From Hwanghaeella sp965227365 (GTDB lineage: Bacteria; Pseudomonadota; Alphaproteobacteria; UBA8366; Aestuariispiraceae): a stretch of 64,000 nt of DNA. The notes under the pieces were generated by a model. It was not told the DNA's origin and made no database searches. It saw only the letters and a program-made list of their open reading frames with translations. The stretch spans positions 434,001 through 498,000 of the forward strand of contig NZ_OZ245754.1 of assembly GCF_965227365.1 (NCBI RefSeq), in the 5' to 3' direction. Position numbers and translations under genes: made by a program. How positions within the stretch are numbered: position 1 is the stretch's first letter; every line of letters starts with the position of its first letter. Shown in pieces: positions 1-8,401 of this stretch.

Positions 1-1158
1 GCAGCTGACCACAGGCGCGGCCTCGGTCTGGCCGTATCCCTGAAGAATGCGCAAGCCGAGGGCGGTGAAGAATTGGGCGACGTCCTGGTTCAACGGCGCG
101 CCGCCGGATACGAAGGCCTTCAGTCGTCCGCCGAACCGTTCCGAAACCTTGCTGCGGACAAGTTTCGTCAGCAGCGGGTCGAGGGCACGTTCGCACAAAG
201 TGAGAGAGCCCGGGTCCCGATAGCGTTTCTTGCCGATCTCGACGGCCTTGTGCAGCAGTTTCTCCTTCAAGCCGCCGGATTTCTCCGCCGCGCGAAGGAT
301 TCGGGTACGCATGGTTTCGTACAGACGCGGAACGGCGGTCATGATGGTCGGCCGGACCTCGCCGATATTCTGGACCAGTTTGTCCAGGCCCTCCGCATAA
401 TAGACTTGGGCGCCGATGCTGATGGGGACGAACTGGCCGGTCGTGTGTTCGTAGGAATGGCTGAGCGGCAGGAAGGACAGGAAAATCTCACCGCCGATCG
501 CGAAGCCGGGCAGCTTCGACAACATGTCCTCGGCGCTCAGGGCGTTACAGATGATGTTGCCGTGGCTCAGCATCACCCCGTTCGGTACGCCGCCGGTCCC
601 GGACGTATAGATGATGCAACACATGGCGCCCCGGTCGAGTGTGCGGGCTTTTTCCCGGATCGAGCCGCCGTCTGCGCCCGCCATCAGGTCGGCCTGCTGA
701 AACAAGGGCAGGTCCGCGGAGGCGTTGGCGGGTAGCGCGTCGATCATGACTGCGAATTCCAGGCCGGTCCCGGACGCTGCCGGCAGCAGGCGTTCGGCCA
801 GGTCCTGGTTGGAAACGATCGCAGCCTTGGCGCCGCTGTCGGTCAGGATATGGCGATGGTCCTCCACCGTGTTAGTGGTATAGGCGGGTACCGTCACGGC
901 GCCGATCGACATGATCGCAAGGTCGGCGATCATCCATTCTGGCCGGTTCTCCGATACCAGCACGACGCGATCGCCCGGGCCGATGCCCTTCGCCTCAAGG
1001 CCGGCGGCCAGCCGGGCAACCTCGTCAGCCGTGTTGGACCAACTGCGCGGAGTCCATTCACCGTGGCGCTTTTCCCAAAGAAAGGGCGCGTCGCCGAAAC
1101 GGTCGCATTGCTCAAAGAACATTGTCGGCAGGTTGGGTGCCTGCGCGTAATCCACCAT
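1..1158 (-). CDS. Long-chain acyl-CoA synthetase (AMP-forming), N-terminal part, cut by window edge
   Basis: The ATG at 1158 follows a good ribosome-binding site (GGGAGGCG) and about 386 codons remain open to the window edge, so the C-terminus is missing. The reading frame shows the ANL-superfamily (acyl-CoA synthetase/ligase) pattern: an early region with RVVLVSENRPEW, the adenylate-binding P-loop YTSGTGG near residue 184, and later YGQTEAAP, the A5 motif. Such enzymes activate fatty acids to acyl-AMP and then acyl-CoA at the membrane. An oddity is that the P-loop reads TGGVPNG where most members have a lysine (PKG), so an asparagine sits at a usually conserved position. The substrate chain length cannot be read from the sequence. 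Confidence 0.88.
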   Translation of the reverse strand, partial: MVDYAQAPNLPTMFFEQCDRFGDAPFLWEKRHGEWTPRSWSNTADEVARLAAGLEAKGIGPGDRVVLVSENRPEWMIADLAIMSIGAVTVPAYTTNTVEDHRHILTDSGAKAAIVSNQDLAERLLPAASGTGLEFAVMIDALPANASADLPLFQQADLMAGADGGSIREKARTLDRGAMCCIIYTSGTGGVPNGVMLSHGNIICNALSAEDMLSKLPGFAIGGEIFLSFLPLSHSYEHTTGQFVPISIGAQVYYAEGLDKLVQNIGEVRPTIMTAVPRLYETMRTRILRAAEKSGGLKEKLLHKAVEIGKKRYRDPGSLTLCERALDPLLTKLVRSKVSERFGGRLKAFVSGGAPLNQDVAQFFTALGLRILQGYGQTEAAPVVSC

Positions 1159-1290
1159 TCGTTCGCCTCCCATGCGGCCGGAATTCGAATTCGACCGTGT
1201 TTTTCCCTTCGGCCCTTGTATTCCGGACCTGCCAGCCTTTTTCTATTTAGTTGAAAGATAGGAATTTCCAGGGTGTGGAGTAAAGATGCC

Positions 1291-3090
1291 ATGAGTGACG
1301 GTCAAAGCACTTCCACGATTAAAAATCTCGGCGACTTGCCTGAATGGGACCTCAGCGACCTGTATCCGGGCCGGGATGATCCGTCCGTTGACGGTGATTT
1401 GAACGCGGCAGCATCGAGTGCATCGTTGTTCAGGCAAAGCTTCGCAGGTCGCCTCGACGGTTTGAATGGTGATCAACTGGCCGCGGCGATACAGGAATAC
1501 GAACGCATCGACGAGCTTCTTTCCAAGCTCATGAGCTTTGCGCAGCTGGTCTATTCCGGGAATGTCACGGATCCCGACATTGGCCGGTTCTATCAAGGCG
1601 TCAACGAACGGGCGAATGCCATCTACTCCGATTTACTGTTTTTCACGCTGGAACTGAACCGGCTGGAAGACGCGGCTGTTGAAAACCTGCTGGCCGAAAG
1701 TGAGGCACTGGCCGCCTATCGCCCGTGGATCCGGGATCAGCGTGTGATGCGCCCGCATCAATTGGCGGATGACCTGGAACGCCTGCTGCATGAAAAATCG
1801 GTCGCCGGTCGCAGCGCCTGGGTTCGCCTCTATGACCAGACATTGGCCGGCCTGCGTTTTCCGTTACGTGGGGAAATGCTGACCAACACCCAGGTGTTGG
1901 ACCGCATGTCGTCCCGCGAACCGTCTGAGCGTAAGGAAGCCGCTCACAGCCTGGGGTCGGTGCTGGCTGAAAATGGCAGCCTTTTCGCCTACATCACCAA
2001 CACATTGGCCAAGGACAAGGATATCGAGGACCGTTGGCGGGGCTTCGACCGACCGGTATCGGCCCGGAATCTGCGGAATTACGTGGAGGACGAGGTTGTT
2101 GATGCCCTCTCGACCGCTGTTCGTCAGGCCTTCCCGGATCTGTCCCATCGCTACTATCACCTGAAGGCGAAATGGTTCGGCGTCGACAAGCTGGACTATT
2201 GGGACCGAATGGCGCCCTTGCCGGATGAGGACAACCGTCTCGTCCCCTGGGATCAGGCGCAGTCCACGGTTTTGAATGCCTATGGGCGGTTCTCGCCGGA
2301 ACTCGCGACGATTGGCGAGAAATTCTTCGACGGCGGCTGGATCGACGCACCGGCCAGGCCGGGAAAGGCATCTGGGGCGTTCGCACATCCGACCGTGCCC
2401 AGCGTTCATCCGTATCTGCTGCTGAATTATCAGGGGAAGGTGCGGGACGTCATGACCCTCGCCCACGAACTCGGGCACGGCGTTCATCAGGTTCTGGCCG
2501 GCGGCCAGGGGCATTTGATGGCGGATACACCGCTGACACTGGCGGAAACCGCCTCGGTCTTTGGAGAAATGCTGACCTTCCAGTCGATGTTGGCCGGAAC
2601 GGAGGACCCTAAACGCCGCCGTGCGATGCTGGCGTCGAAGATCGAGGATATGCTCAATACCGTGGTCCGTCAGATCGCCTTCTACGAATTCGAGCGGCGG
2701 GTGCATGACGCGCGCAAGAACGGCGAGCTTTCTGTCGAAGATTTGGGCGACATCTGGATGGATGTCAGCCGGGAAAGCCTAGGTGACGCCTTCCGCTTCG
2801 ACGATCATTTCCGGACGTTCTGGATGTATATCCCGCATTTCATCCATGCGCCCTTCTACGTCTACGCCTACGCTTTCGGGGATTGCCTGGTGAATTCCCT
2901 CTATTCCCTTTATGAGGAAGCGGAAGAGGGGTTCGCGGCCAAGTATTTGGATATGTTGCGGGCGGGCGGCACGCTGAGGCACAAGGAATTGCTAGCGCCG
3001 TTTGGTCTGGATGCGTCCGATCCGGCCTTCTGGGCCAAGGGGCTTGGCGTCGTCTCCCGATTCATAGACCGTCTGGAAGAGACGTTCTGA
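1291..3090 (+). CDS. pepF: M3 family oligoendopeptidase F
   Basis: A cytoplasmic zinc metallopeptidase of about 599 residues that cleaves short peptides. The M3 zinc site is seen as HELGH at residues 392-396, with the third ligand in LAET near residue 419. The length matches PepF/M3B oligoendopeptidases. The ATG at 1291 is preferred over an in-frame GTG 18 bases upstream because GGAG lies 10 bases before it. It is followed after 27 bases by an alpha/beta hydrolase gene on the same strand, so the two may be co-transcribed. No signal peptide is seen. Peptide preference cannot be predicted. Confidence 0.92.
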   Translation: MSDGQSTSTIKNLGDLPEWDLSDLYPGRDDPSVDGDLNAAASSASLFRQSFAGRLDGLNGDQLAAAIQEYERIDELLSKLMSFAQLVYSGNVTDPDIGRFYQGVNERANAIYSDLLFFTLELNRLEDAAVENLLAESEALAAYRPWIRDQRVMRPHQLADDLERLLHEKSVAGRSAWVRLYDQTLAGLRFPLRGEMLTNTQVLDRMSSREPSERKEAAHSLGSVLAENGSLFAYITNTLAKDKDIEDRWRGFDRPVSARNLRNYVEDEVVDALSTAVRQAFPDLSHRYYHLKAKWFGVDKLDYWDRMAPLPDEDNRLVPWDQAQSTVLNAYGRFSPELATIGEKFFDGGWIDAPARPGKASGAFAHPTVPSVHPYLLLNYQGKVRDVMTLAHELGHGVHQVLAGGQGHLMADTPLTLAETASVFGEMLTFQSMLAGTEDPKRRRAMLASKIEDMLNTVVRQIAFYEFERRVHDARKNGELSVEDLGDIWMDVSRESLGDAFRFDDHFRTFWMYIPHFIHAPFYVYAYAFGDCLVNSLYSLYEEAEEGFAAKYLDMLRAGGTLRHKELLAPFGLDASDPAFWAKGLGVVSRFIDRLEETF

Positions 3091-3117
3091 CAAATCGGAC
3101 TTGGAATTGGAGTTGGT

Positions 3118-3945
3118 GTGACGGATACAGCGGCCGAAATGCCGGTGGGGTTGGAGATTCTTCGTGCCCTTCCTCCGGAAGGGGTAGCCCCTCGGCCGGT
3201 GCCCCTGGTCTTTCTGCACGGTGCTTTCGCCGGCGCTTGGTGTTGGGCCGAGCATTTTCTGCCCTGGTTCGCCTCGCAGGGATTTGCCTGCTACGCGCCG
3301 AGTTTTCGTGGGCATGCCGGCAGTGCCGGGCATGAGCGGCTTCACAGTTTCGGGATCGAGGATTATGCCGCGGACCTCGCGAGCGTGATCGAGGATCTGC
3401 CCTGTCCGCCGGTCATCATCGGGCATTCAATGGGCGGCTTCGTCGGCATGCGCTATCTGGAGGAAGGGCCTGCGATGGGGCTTGTCCTGCTGGCCTCGGT
3501 GCCGCCGACCGGATTGTCCGGACCGGCCTTGAGTTTGGCGATGTGGAATCCGTCGCTGCTCGGGGAAATCGCCCTGCTACAGCAGATGGACCCGAAATGG
3601 GCGTCATTGGACGTGATGCGGGGCGCGTTGTTTTCGGCGGAGGACGACCCGGAAGTTCTGGCGCGCCATTTCAGTCAGATGGACGGGGAATCCCGGCGTG
3701 CGACGATGGATATGCATGGCGGGATGCGTTTACGGCCCGATGGCTGGAAGGACAAACTGCCGATCCAGATCCTCGGTGCATCCAACGATACCTTGATCCG
3801 AAAAGCCTTCGTTCGCTCGACAGGCCGTCGTTTGGGACGACGCCCCGAATTCTTTGAGGAAACCGGGCATGGCATGATGCTGGATCGGTCTTGGCCGAAG
3901 GTCGCAGCGCGGATCGCCGAATGGTTGGCGGCACAGGGATTTTGA
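3118..3945 (+). CDS. Alpha/beta hydrolase
   Basis: A 275-residue single-domain alpha/beta hydrolase. Visible features are the oxyanion-hole region FLHGAF near residue 37, the nucleophile elbow GHSMGG with Ser104, a likely acid Asp224 (ASND) and the catalytic His251 (TGHGMML). It starts with GTG after GGAG. The substrate is unknown; the fold covers esterases, lipases, C-C hydrolases and lactonases. It sits directly behind pepF and converges with hsp20. Confidence 0.85.
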   Translation: MTDTAAEMPVGLEILRALPPEGVAPRPVPLVFLHGAFAGAWCWAEHFLPWFASQGFACYAPSFRGHAGSAGHERLHSFGIEDYAADLASVIEDLPCPPVIIGHSMGGFVGMRYLEEGPAMGLVLLASVPPTGLSGPALSLAMWNPSLLGEIALLQQMDPKWASLDVMRGALFSAEDDPEVLARHFSQMDGESRRATMDMHGGMRLRPDGWKDKLPIQILGASNDTLIRKAFVRSTGRRLGRRPEFFEETGHGMMLDRSWPKVAARIAEWLAAQGF

Positions 3946-3946
3946 C

Positions 3947-3979
3947 AAAAAAAGGGCCGAAGCAGTTACGCTTCGGCCC
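3947..3979 (-). terminator. Intrinsic terminator of hsp20
   Basis: A perfect 10-bp stem (GGGCCGAAGC / GCTTCGGCCC, 3954-3963 and 3970-3979) with a 6-base loop. Read on the minus strand it is followed by seven T residues (3947-3953), so it ends hsp20 transcription. On the plus strand no T-run follows. Confidence 0.85.
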
Positions 3980-4036
3980 ACCAGTCTCGAGCACGTGTAT
4001 AGGGAGCTTGACCTTTATGCGTGCTCGGGAGGCGAC

Positions 4037-4489
4037 TTAAGCAGACTTCACATCGATCTTGGTGCGGGACGTTTCCTTTTCGGGACGTTTGGGAAGGGAA
4101 ACGGTCAGCACACCGTCGACGAAACCTGCGTCAATGCGGGCAGGGTCGACATCCGATGGAAGTCTGAAAGAACGTTGGAACGACCCGAAGGTTCGTTCAC
4201 AGAAGTATATGTGGCGGTCTTCGTCCTTTTCTTCGCGTTCTGACTTTTTCTCGCCTTTGACGGTCAGGACATTGTCGTCCACCGAGACATCGATTTCCTC
4301 GACTTTGACACCGGGCAGTTCGATGCTGATCGTGTATTTACCGTCCTGCTGCGAGGCCTCGGCGCTTGGGGAGAATAAATGCGCCACGGACGCTCCGAAC
4401 TGCCGCAACGGATCGAAAATCGCGGGCCAGAAATGATCGCCTCTGTCGAAAGTCGGACCAGGGCCCTTGGTAATGTTGACCTTGCTCAT
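4037..4489 (-). CDS. Hsp20/alpha-crystallin family small heat-shock protein
   Basis: A 150-residue ATP-independent holdase chaperone of the cytoplasm. An alpha-crystallin domain occupies roughly residues 45-145, with the typical strands IELPGVKVEEIDVSV and FQRSFRLPSDVD, and the A-x-x-x-x-GVL motif seen as FVDGVLTVSLPK. The C-terminal tail is short and lysine-rich. The start MSKVNITK is chosen because GAGAAAGAGAG lies directly upstream and the longer frame has no family match. A perfect terminator follows the stop. I could not find a convincing sigma-32 promoter; a palindrome lies 63-79 bases upstream of the start. Confidence 0.93.
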   Translation of the reverse strand: MSKVNITKGPGPTFDRGDHFWPAIFDPLRQFGASVAHLFSPSAEASQQDGKYTISIELPGVKVEEIDVSVDDNVLTVKGEKKSEREEKDEDRHIYFCERTFGSFQRSFRLPSDVDPARIDAGFVDGVLTVSLPKRPEKETSRTKIDVKSA

Positions 4490-4551
4490 CTCTCTTTCTC
4501 TTCCGAAAGACCCCGGCGCGCTCGCGGGGAATACAAGCAACGCCAGGAAAG

Positions 4552-4568
4552 TTTTGCGATACGCAAAA
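4552..4568. promoter_or_regulatory. Palindrome upstream of hsp20, possible operator
   Basis: TTTTGCG-ATA-CGCAAAA, 7-bp arms with a 3-base centre, located 63-79 bases upstream of the hsp20 start in the promoter-proximal region. The size and symmetry suit a dimeric repressor site, but no regulator is identified. Confidence 0.3.
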
Positions 4569-4749
4569 GTTTGTCAGATACCGGCCGCTCCGCGTTGACC
4601 TGGATCAAATTCAGAAACAAATCCATTGTCCGGCCGACGAAAGCCGTGTCTCAGGATCCTGGTCCGCCGGCGGCGGGCTGGCGTAAACAGACTGGGATGA
4701 CCAAATCTTCGAAAGGGCTGGCAAGAGCCGATGATGGGATGCGAGTGCA

Positions 4750-6078
4750 ATGTCTGAGAAAAAGAGCCTGACCGGGCAGGTGAAACGATATGCGCGCGTG
4801 GGCGGCGCGATGGCCGGTGTCGGCGCCCGGCTTGCGGGTGCGCGCTATTTGGGCATGGAACTGGACAAGGCACGGCATGCGGAAGACCTGAAACTCGCCT
4901 TGGGCGGCTTGAAGGGGCCGCTCATGAAGGTCGCGCAAATTCTGGCGACCATCCCGGATGCCCTGCCCAAGGACTATGTCGAAGAATTGCAGCAATTGCA
5001 GTCGAACGCGCCGGCGATGGGCTGGCCCTTCGTCAAACGCCGGATGACCACGGAACTTGGGCCGGGCTGGGCCAAGAATTTCGAGAATTTCGAAAAGACG
5101 GCCGCTCATGCGGCTTCCCTGGGCCAGGTTCACCGCGCTGTCACCGCCGATGGCGAGCAGGTCGCATGCAAGCTGCAATATCCGGATATGACCTCAGCGG
5201 TCGAAGCCGACCTGCGGCAGTTGAAGCTGATCTTTTCGATCTATCAGCGCTATGACAACGCGATCAACACAGGCCAAATTCATGCCGAGATTTCCGAACG
5301 CCTTCGGGAGGAACTCGACTACCGACGGGAAGCCCGCGCCATGCTGCTCTACCGCGCCATGCTGGCCGAAGAAGACCGGGTGACTGTTCCGGAACCGCTG
5401 TCGGAGCTGACGACGGATCGGCTGCTGACGATGACCTGGCTGGACGGCAGTCCCCTGATGGACTTCAAGGAAGCGCCGCTGACGGTCAGGAACGACATCG
5501 CGTTCGCGATGTTCCGGGCGTGGTATGTACCGTTCTACAATTTCGGTGTGATCCATGGCGACCCGCATTTGGGCAATTACGCCGTGCGCGACGACCATGG
5601 CATCAACCTACTCGATTTCGGCTGCATTCGGGTGTTCCCGCCGAGTTTCGTTCAAGGCGTGATCGACCTGTACAGGGCCTTGCGGGATGAGGATCGGGAT
5701 CTGGCGGTGCATGCCTATGAAACCTGGGGTTTCGAGAATTTGTCCAATGAACTGTTGGAAGTGCTCAATATCTGGGCGGGCTTCATTTATGCGCCGCTGA
5801 TGGAAGACAAGGTGCAGAAGATCCAGGAAAGCGAGAGCGGCTTATATGGGGCCTCTGTGGCCCACAAGGTTCATGTCGAACTTCGCAAGCTGGGCGGTGT
5901 CACGCCGCCGCGGGAATTCGTACTGATGGACAGGGCCGCGATCGGGTTGGGATCGGTCTTCTTGCATTTGAAGGCGGAAGTGAACTGGTACCAGCTGTTC
6001 CACGACTTGATCACCGATTTCGACGTCAAAACGCTTGAGAAGCAACAAAAGGCGGCTTTGAAGAAAGCGGGTCTCTAA
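4750..6078 (+). CDS. ABC1/AarF (UbiB) family atypical kinase
   Basis: A 442-residue member of the ABC1/UbiB family, which supports ubiquinone biosynthesis and related lipid handling. Family signatures are the N-terminal K-x-G-Q-like helix (here K60-V-A-Q63), the alanine-rich loop AAHAASLGQVHRA, the lysine in CKLQYP, the catalytic loop GDPHLGN with Asp271, and the metal-binding L-D289-F-G. In the family the KxGQ motif occludes the active site; here Gly is replaced by Ala. It lacks the C-terminal transmembrane helices of E. coli UbiB, so it resembles the shorter ADCK-like group. A COQ9 gene lies 10 kb away, consistent with a quinone context but not proof of it. Confidence 0.88.
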   Translation: MSEKKSLTGQVKRYARVGGAMAGVGARLAGARYLGMELDKARHAEDLKLALGGLKGPLMKVAQILATIPDALPKDYVEELQQLQSNAPAMGWPFVKRRMTTELGPGWAKNFENFEKTAAHAASLGQVHRAVTADGEQVACKLQYPDMTSAVEADLRQLKLIFSIYQRYDNAINTGQIHAEISERLREELDYRREARAMLLYRAMLAEEDRVTVPEPLSELTTDRLLTMTWLDGSPLMDFKEAPLTVRNDIAFAMFRAWYVPFYNFGVIHGDPHLGNYAVRDDHGINLLDFGCIRVFPPSFVQGVIDLYRALRDEDRDLAVHAYETWGFENLSNELLEVLNIWAGFIYAPLMEDKVQKIQESESGLYGASVAHKVHVELRKLGGVTPPREFVLMDRAAIGLGSVFLHLKAEVNWYQLFHDLITDFDVKTLEKQQKAALKKAGL

Positions 6079-6092
6079 GTTTCTAAAACGCG

Positions 6093-6569
6093 TTACGGGG
6101 CGACCGCTTGTTCGGCTATGGCCGCGAAAATGGCATCGAGTTCTATTGCCATCTCCGACAAGGCCGTTCCGCCGGCGGCGTAGGGGGCGAAAACGCTGCT
6201 AGGTGTCTTGTATGCAAGGTCGGCGGTGCCGTCCGGTTGTTCCATGACATGGATCAGGATCGGCGCTTCCGTGCCCGCTAGCGGATCCGCCATGATCATG
6301 CGGACGGCGAAGTCGTTGCGGTATACGCCGAAGACGCTGTCGCCGGGGATCGTGATGCCCCGCCCCTTGGCCGCCGCGCTGGCACTTGCCTTGAACACGC
6401 GCAGCATGCCGTGATCGGTGATTGCTTTTCCGAGGCGTTCCTCAAGTTCTTTGAAACCATGCGGCGATTCCAGAATTCGGATGCCGTCCGGCGCAGCGGC
6501 CACGGAAAAGGAGCCAAGGCCGACGATCACGGCGACCAACACACCTGCCAAAGCCTTGAAACGCTGCAT
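6093..6569 (-). CDS. DUF302 domain secreted protein
   Basis: About 158 residues with an N-terminal signal peptide (hydrophobic ALAGVLVAVIVGLGSFSVAAA, cleavage near AAA-PDG). The body fits DUF302: residues GFKELEERLGKAITDHGMLRVF, then the conserved strand PILIHVMEQPDGTADLAYKTPS. The function of DUF302 is unknown, although its fold resembles small ligand-binding domains. The second of two adjacent ATG codons is chosen because GGGAG is 5 bases upstream. It converges with the UbiB-like gene, with only 14 bases between the two stops. Confidence 0.75.
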   Translation of the reverse strand: MQRFKALAGVLVAVIVGLGSFSVAAAPDGIRILESPHGFKELEERLGKAITDHGMLRVFKASASAAAKGRGITIPGDSVFGVYRNDFAVRMIMADPLAGTEAPILIHVMEQPDGTADLAYKTPSSVFAPYAAGGTALSEMAIELDAIFAAIAEQAVAP

Positions 6570-6678
6570 CATCTCTCTCCCAACCGTGTTCACACGGTCC
6601 GGATAGTAGACGCGTCAGCGCCGGATCATCGTCAATTCCATCTCACTTCAGCGTGAGAGCGTTCTTGCCGGGGCCAGC

Positions 6679-7611
6679 CTATGCCTGGTCTTTTCCGTTT
6701 TCGTCCGGGATCGCGAGGATGACCTGATTTCGGCCCTGGTTCTTGGCCTGATAAAGCGCACCGTCGGCGCGCGACATGAAGGACTCCAGCGAGTCGTTCC
6801 CGCGTTGGTATTGGGTCACGCCCATGCTGACGGTGAATTGAACCTCCGCCTGGCCGGACTTTACCTTCAGCCCAGCGATATTCTGCCGAAGGCGGTCGCA
6901 AACGATCTGCGCCTTGTCCATGGTGGTTTCGGGCATGCAGATCGCGAATTCCTCGCCTCCCAACCGGCCGACAATGTCGTGACGGCGGAGCATCTCCACA
7001 CAGGCCCTGGTCAAGGCGCGCAATACGTTGTCCCCGACCGCATGCCCATGGCTGTCGTTGATGGATTTGAAATGATCCGCATCCAGCATGGCGATGGAAA
7101 GCGGCTCGTTGAATCGCTGGGCGCGGGCGACCTCGGTTTCCAGACGATCCAGGAAGTGCCGCCGGTTGCAAACACCCGTCAGCGAGTCGATGGTCGCCAT
7201 GACGTGAAGGCGTTCGACCGTTTTCTGCAATTCCCCCTGATAGCTGCGCATGCGCAGGAGGTTGCGGCATCGGGCAACCAATTCGTCCTCGTCGACCGGC
7301 TTGCGGACGAAATCGGTGGCGCCGGCATCCAGCATGTCGTGCAGCGTCGATTGCTTGTCGTCGATTGTCACCACGACGACGGGAACATGCTGGTTTCGTT
7401 CGATCGATTGGAAACGCTTCAGGAACTCCGCCCCGTCGATATCCGGCATGATGTAGTCCAGAACCAGCAGGTCCGGTGTTTCGACCGCGGCCCAGTTGAG
7501 GGCTTTGACGGGATCGGTGAAAACGACCGTATAGACGAAATCCAATTTTCTAAGCAGGTCCTCGATCAGCAAGGCATTCGGCAAGCTGTCGTCGACAATA
7601 AGAACCTTCAT
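6679..7611 (-). CDS. PleD-like response regulator diguanylate cyclase (REC-GGDEF)
   Basis: A 310-residue cytoplasmic response regulator that should make cyclic-di-GMP when phosphorylated. The receiver domain (about residues 1-120) has the acidic pair D7/D8, phospho-acceptor D52 (LLVLDYIMPD) and K104. The GGDEF domain (about 135-300) has an intact GGEEF at 218-222 and an inhibitory I-site RRHD at 209-212, five residues before it, so product inhibition is expected. Unlike PleD it has one receiver domain. It lies 97 bases downstream of an HPt gene on the same strand, which suggests phosphoryl transfer from that protein. Confidence 0.93.
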   Translation of the reverse strand: MKVLIVDDSLPNALLIEDLLRKLDFVYTVVFTDPVKALNWAAVETPDLLVLDYIMPDIDGAEFLKRFQSIERNQHVPVVVVTIDDKQSTLHDMLDAGATDFVRKPVDEDELVARCRNLLRMRSYQGELQKTVERLHVMATIDSLTGVCNRRHFLDRLETEVARAQRFNEPLSIAMLDADHFKSINDSHGHAVGDNVLRALTRACVEMLRRHDIVGRLGGEEFAICMPETTMDKAQIVCDRLRQNIAGLKVKSGQAEVQFTVSMGVTQYQRGNDSLESFMSRADGALYQAKNQGRNQVILAIPDENGKDQA

Positions 7612-7708
7612 AAAACCATCCCCCAGTTGTCGGCCCCGGCGTTGTGCTCACGAAATTCGACGGCGCTATCCCCACATCGCCACCGTATGATACCCAAACG
7701 CCAATACG

Positions 7709-8068
7709 TTATCGATTGCCGATCGTTATGATTTCATCAATGCATGTCTGCAGTCTGCCCAACAGTTGGTCAAGTTCCGCATCCGAGAGGTGTTCCGCCT
7801 CCAGGGCCCTGGCCGTGTGCTCAAGGCGCGATAGTCCGTAATTGCCGGCAAGCCCTTTCAGGGTGTGCGCATCGCGGCGGCGGTCCGGTGCCTCGGGGGC
7901 TGTGGTGGCCGCCCTGTCGCCGTCGGGGCCGCCGTAGCGGGCCAGAATTTTTTCGACCTCGGGCGGTACCAACGAAATGAGGTCCAGATAACGGTCTTCC
8001 CCCAGTGCTTGAACCAAGCTTTCTGTCTTTTCCTCGTCCTGGACGGGAAGGTCGTCAAAACTCTGCAT
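7709..8068 (-). CDS. Histidine phosphotransfer (HPt) domain protein
   Basis: A 119-residue stand-alone HPt protein. The motif DAHTLKGLAGNYG places the phospho-histidine at residue 68, followed by the second helix ARALEAEHL. Such proteins pass phosphate between a hybrid histidine kinase and a response regulator. The neighbouring REC-GGDEF gene downstream on the same strand is the obvious candidate partner. No kinase lies next to it. The kinase at 59322-61499 has no receiver domain, so it could not feed this HPt by the usual route without an intermediate receiver. Confidence 0.88.
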   Translation of the reverse strand: MQSFDDLPVQDEEKTESLVQALGEDRYLDLISLVPPEVEKILARYGGPDGDRAATTAPEAPDRRRDAHTLKGLAGNYGLSRLEHTARALEAEHLSDAELDQLLGRLQTCIDEIITIGNR

Positions 8069-8401
8069 ACCGTATGTTCCAACCGACTAAGTAGATGCGG
8101 GGGCAATTCCCGGTCGAGTAATTTCCGATCAGGTTACCGATCCCGCAAAAGGTGACCAATGACGGTGATCACGCTTTGTCGCAACAGACAATTTCCTGCG
8201 GCAATTCCGCCGATCTGTCCTATCTTCGACCTAAGGACAGCAGAGGCCATCTTTTTTTTGCGATGCAGTGTCATTAAAGTGGGGCGAGGGGAGGACGGTC
8301 TGGCCCAAGCTGGCTGCTAGCTGATACCTTTCCGGATTAATGGACGCTTGGTAACGGTCGGCGATCAGCGCCGTCCGATCAGCGAGGGGACAAACGCCTT
8401 C
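8069..8401. other. Divergent intergenic region between HPt gene and pnt operon
   Basis: 333 bases that should carry the promoters for the HPt gene (minus) and for pntAA-AB-B (plus). An eight-T run occurs near 8252-8260 without a convincing hairpin. A 52-codon open frame from about 8159 has no ribosome-binding site or family look and was not called. AGGGGA about 11 bases before the pntAA ATG is the ribosome-binding site. Confidence 0.4.

Noticed and set aside
4490..4600. Sigma-32 heat-shock promoter upstream of hsp20
   Set aside because: No CTTGAA-like -35 with a CCCAT-like -10 at proper spacing was found.
7709..8068. LuxU, the phosphotransfer partner of LuxQ
   Set aside because: It is 52 kb from luxPQ, next to its own likely response regulator, and the LuxQ-like kinase has no receiver to feed an HPt.
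8159..8317. 52-codon open frame in the pnt promoter region
   Set aside because: No ribosome-binding site, no family pattern, and it lies where the promoter is expected.
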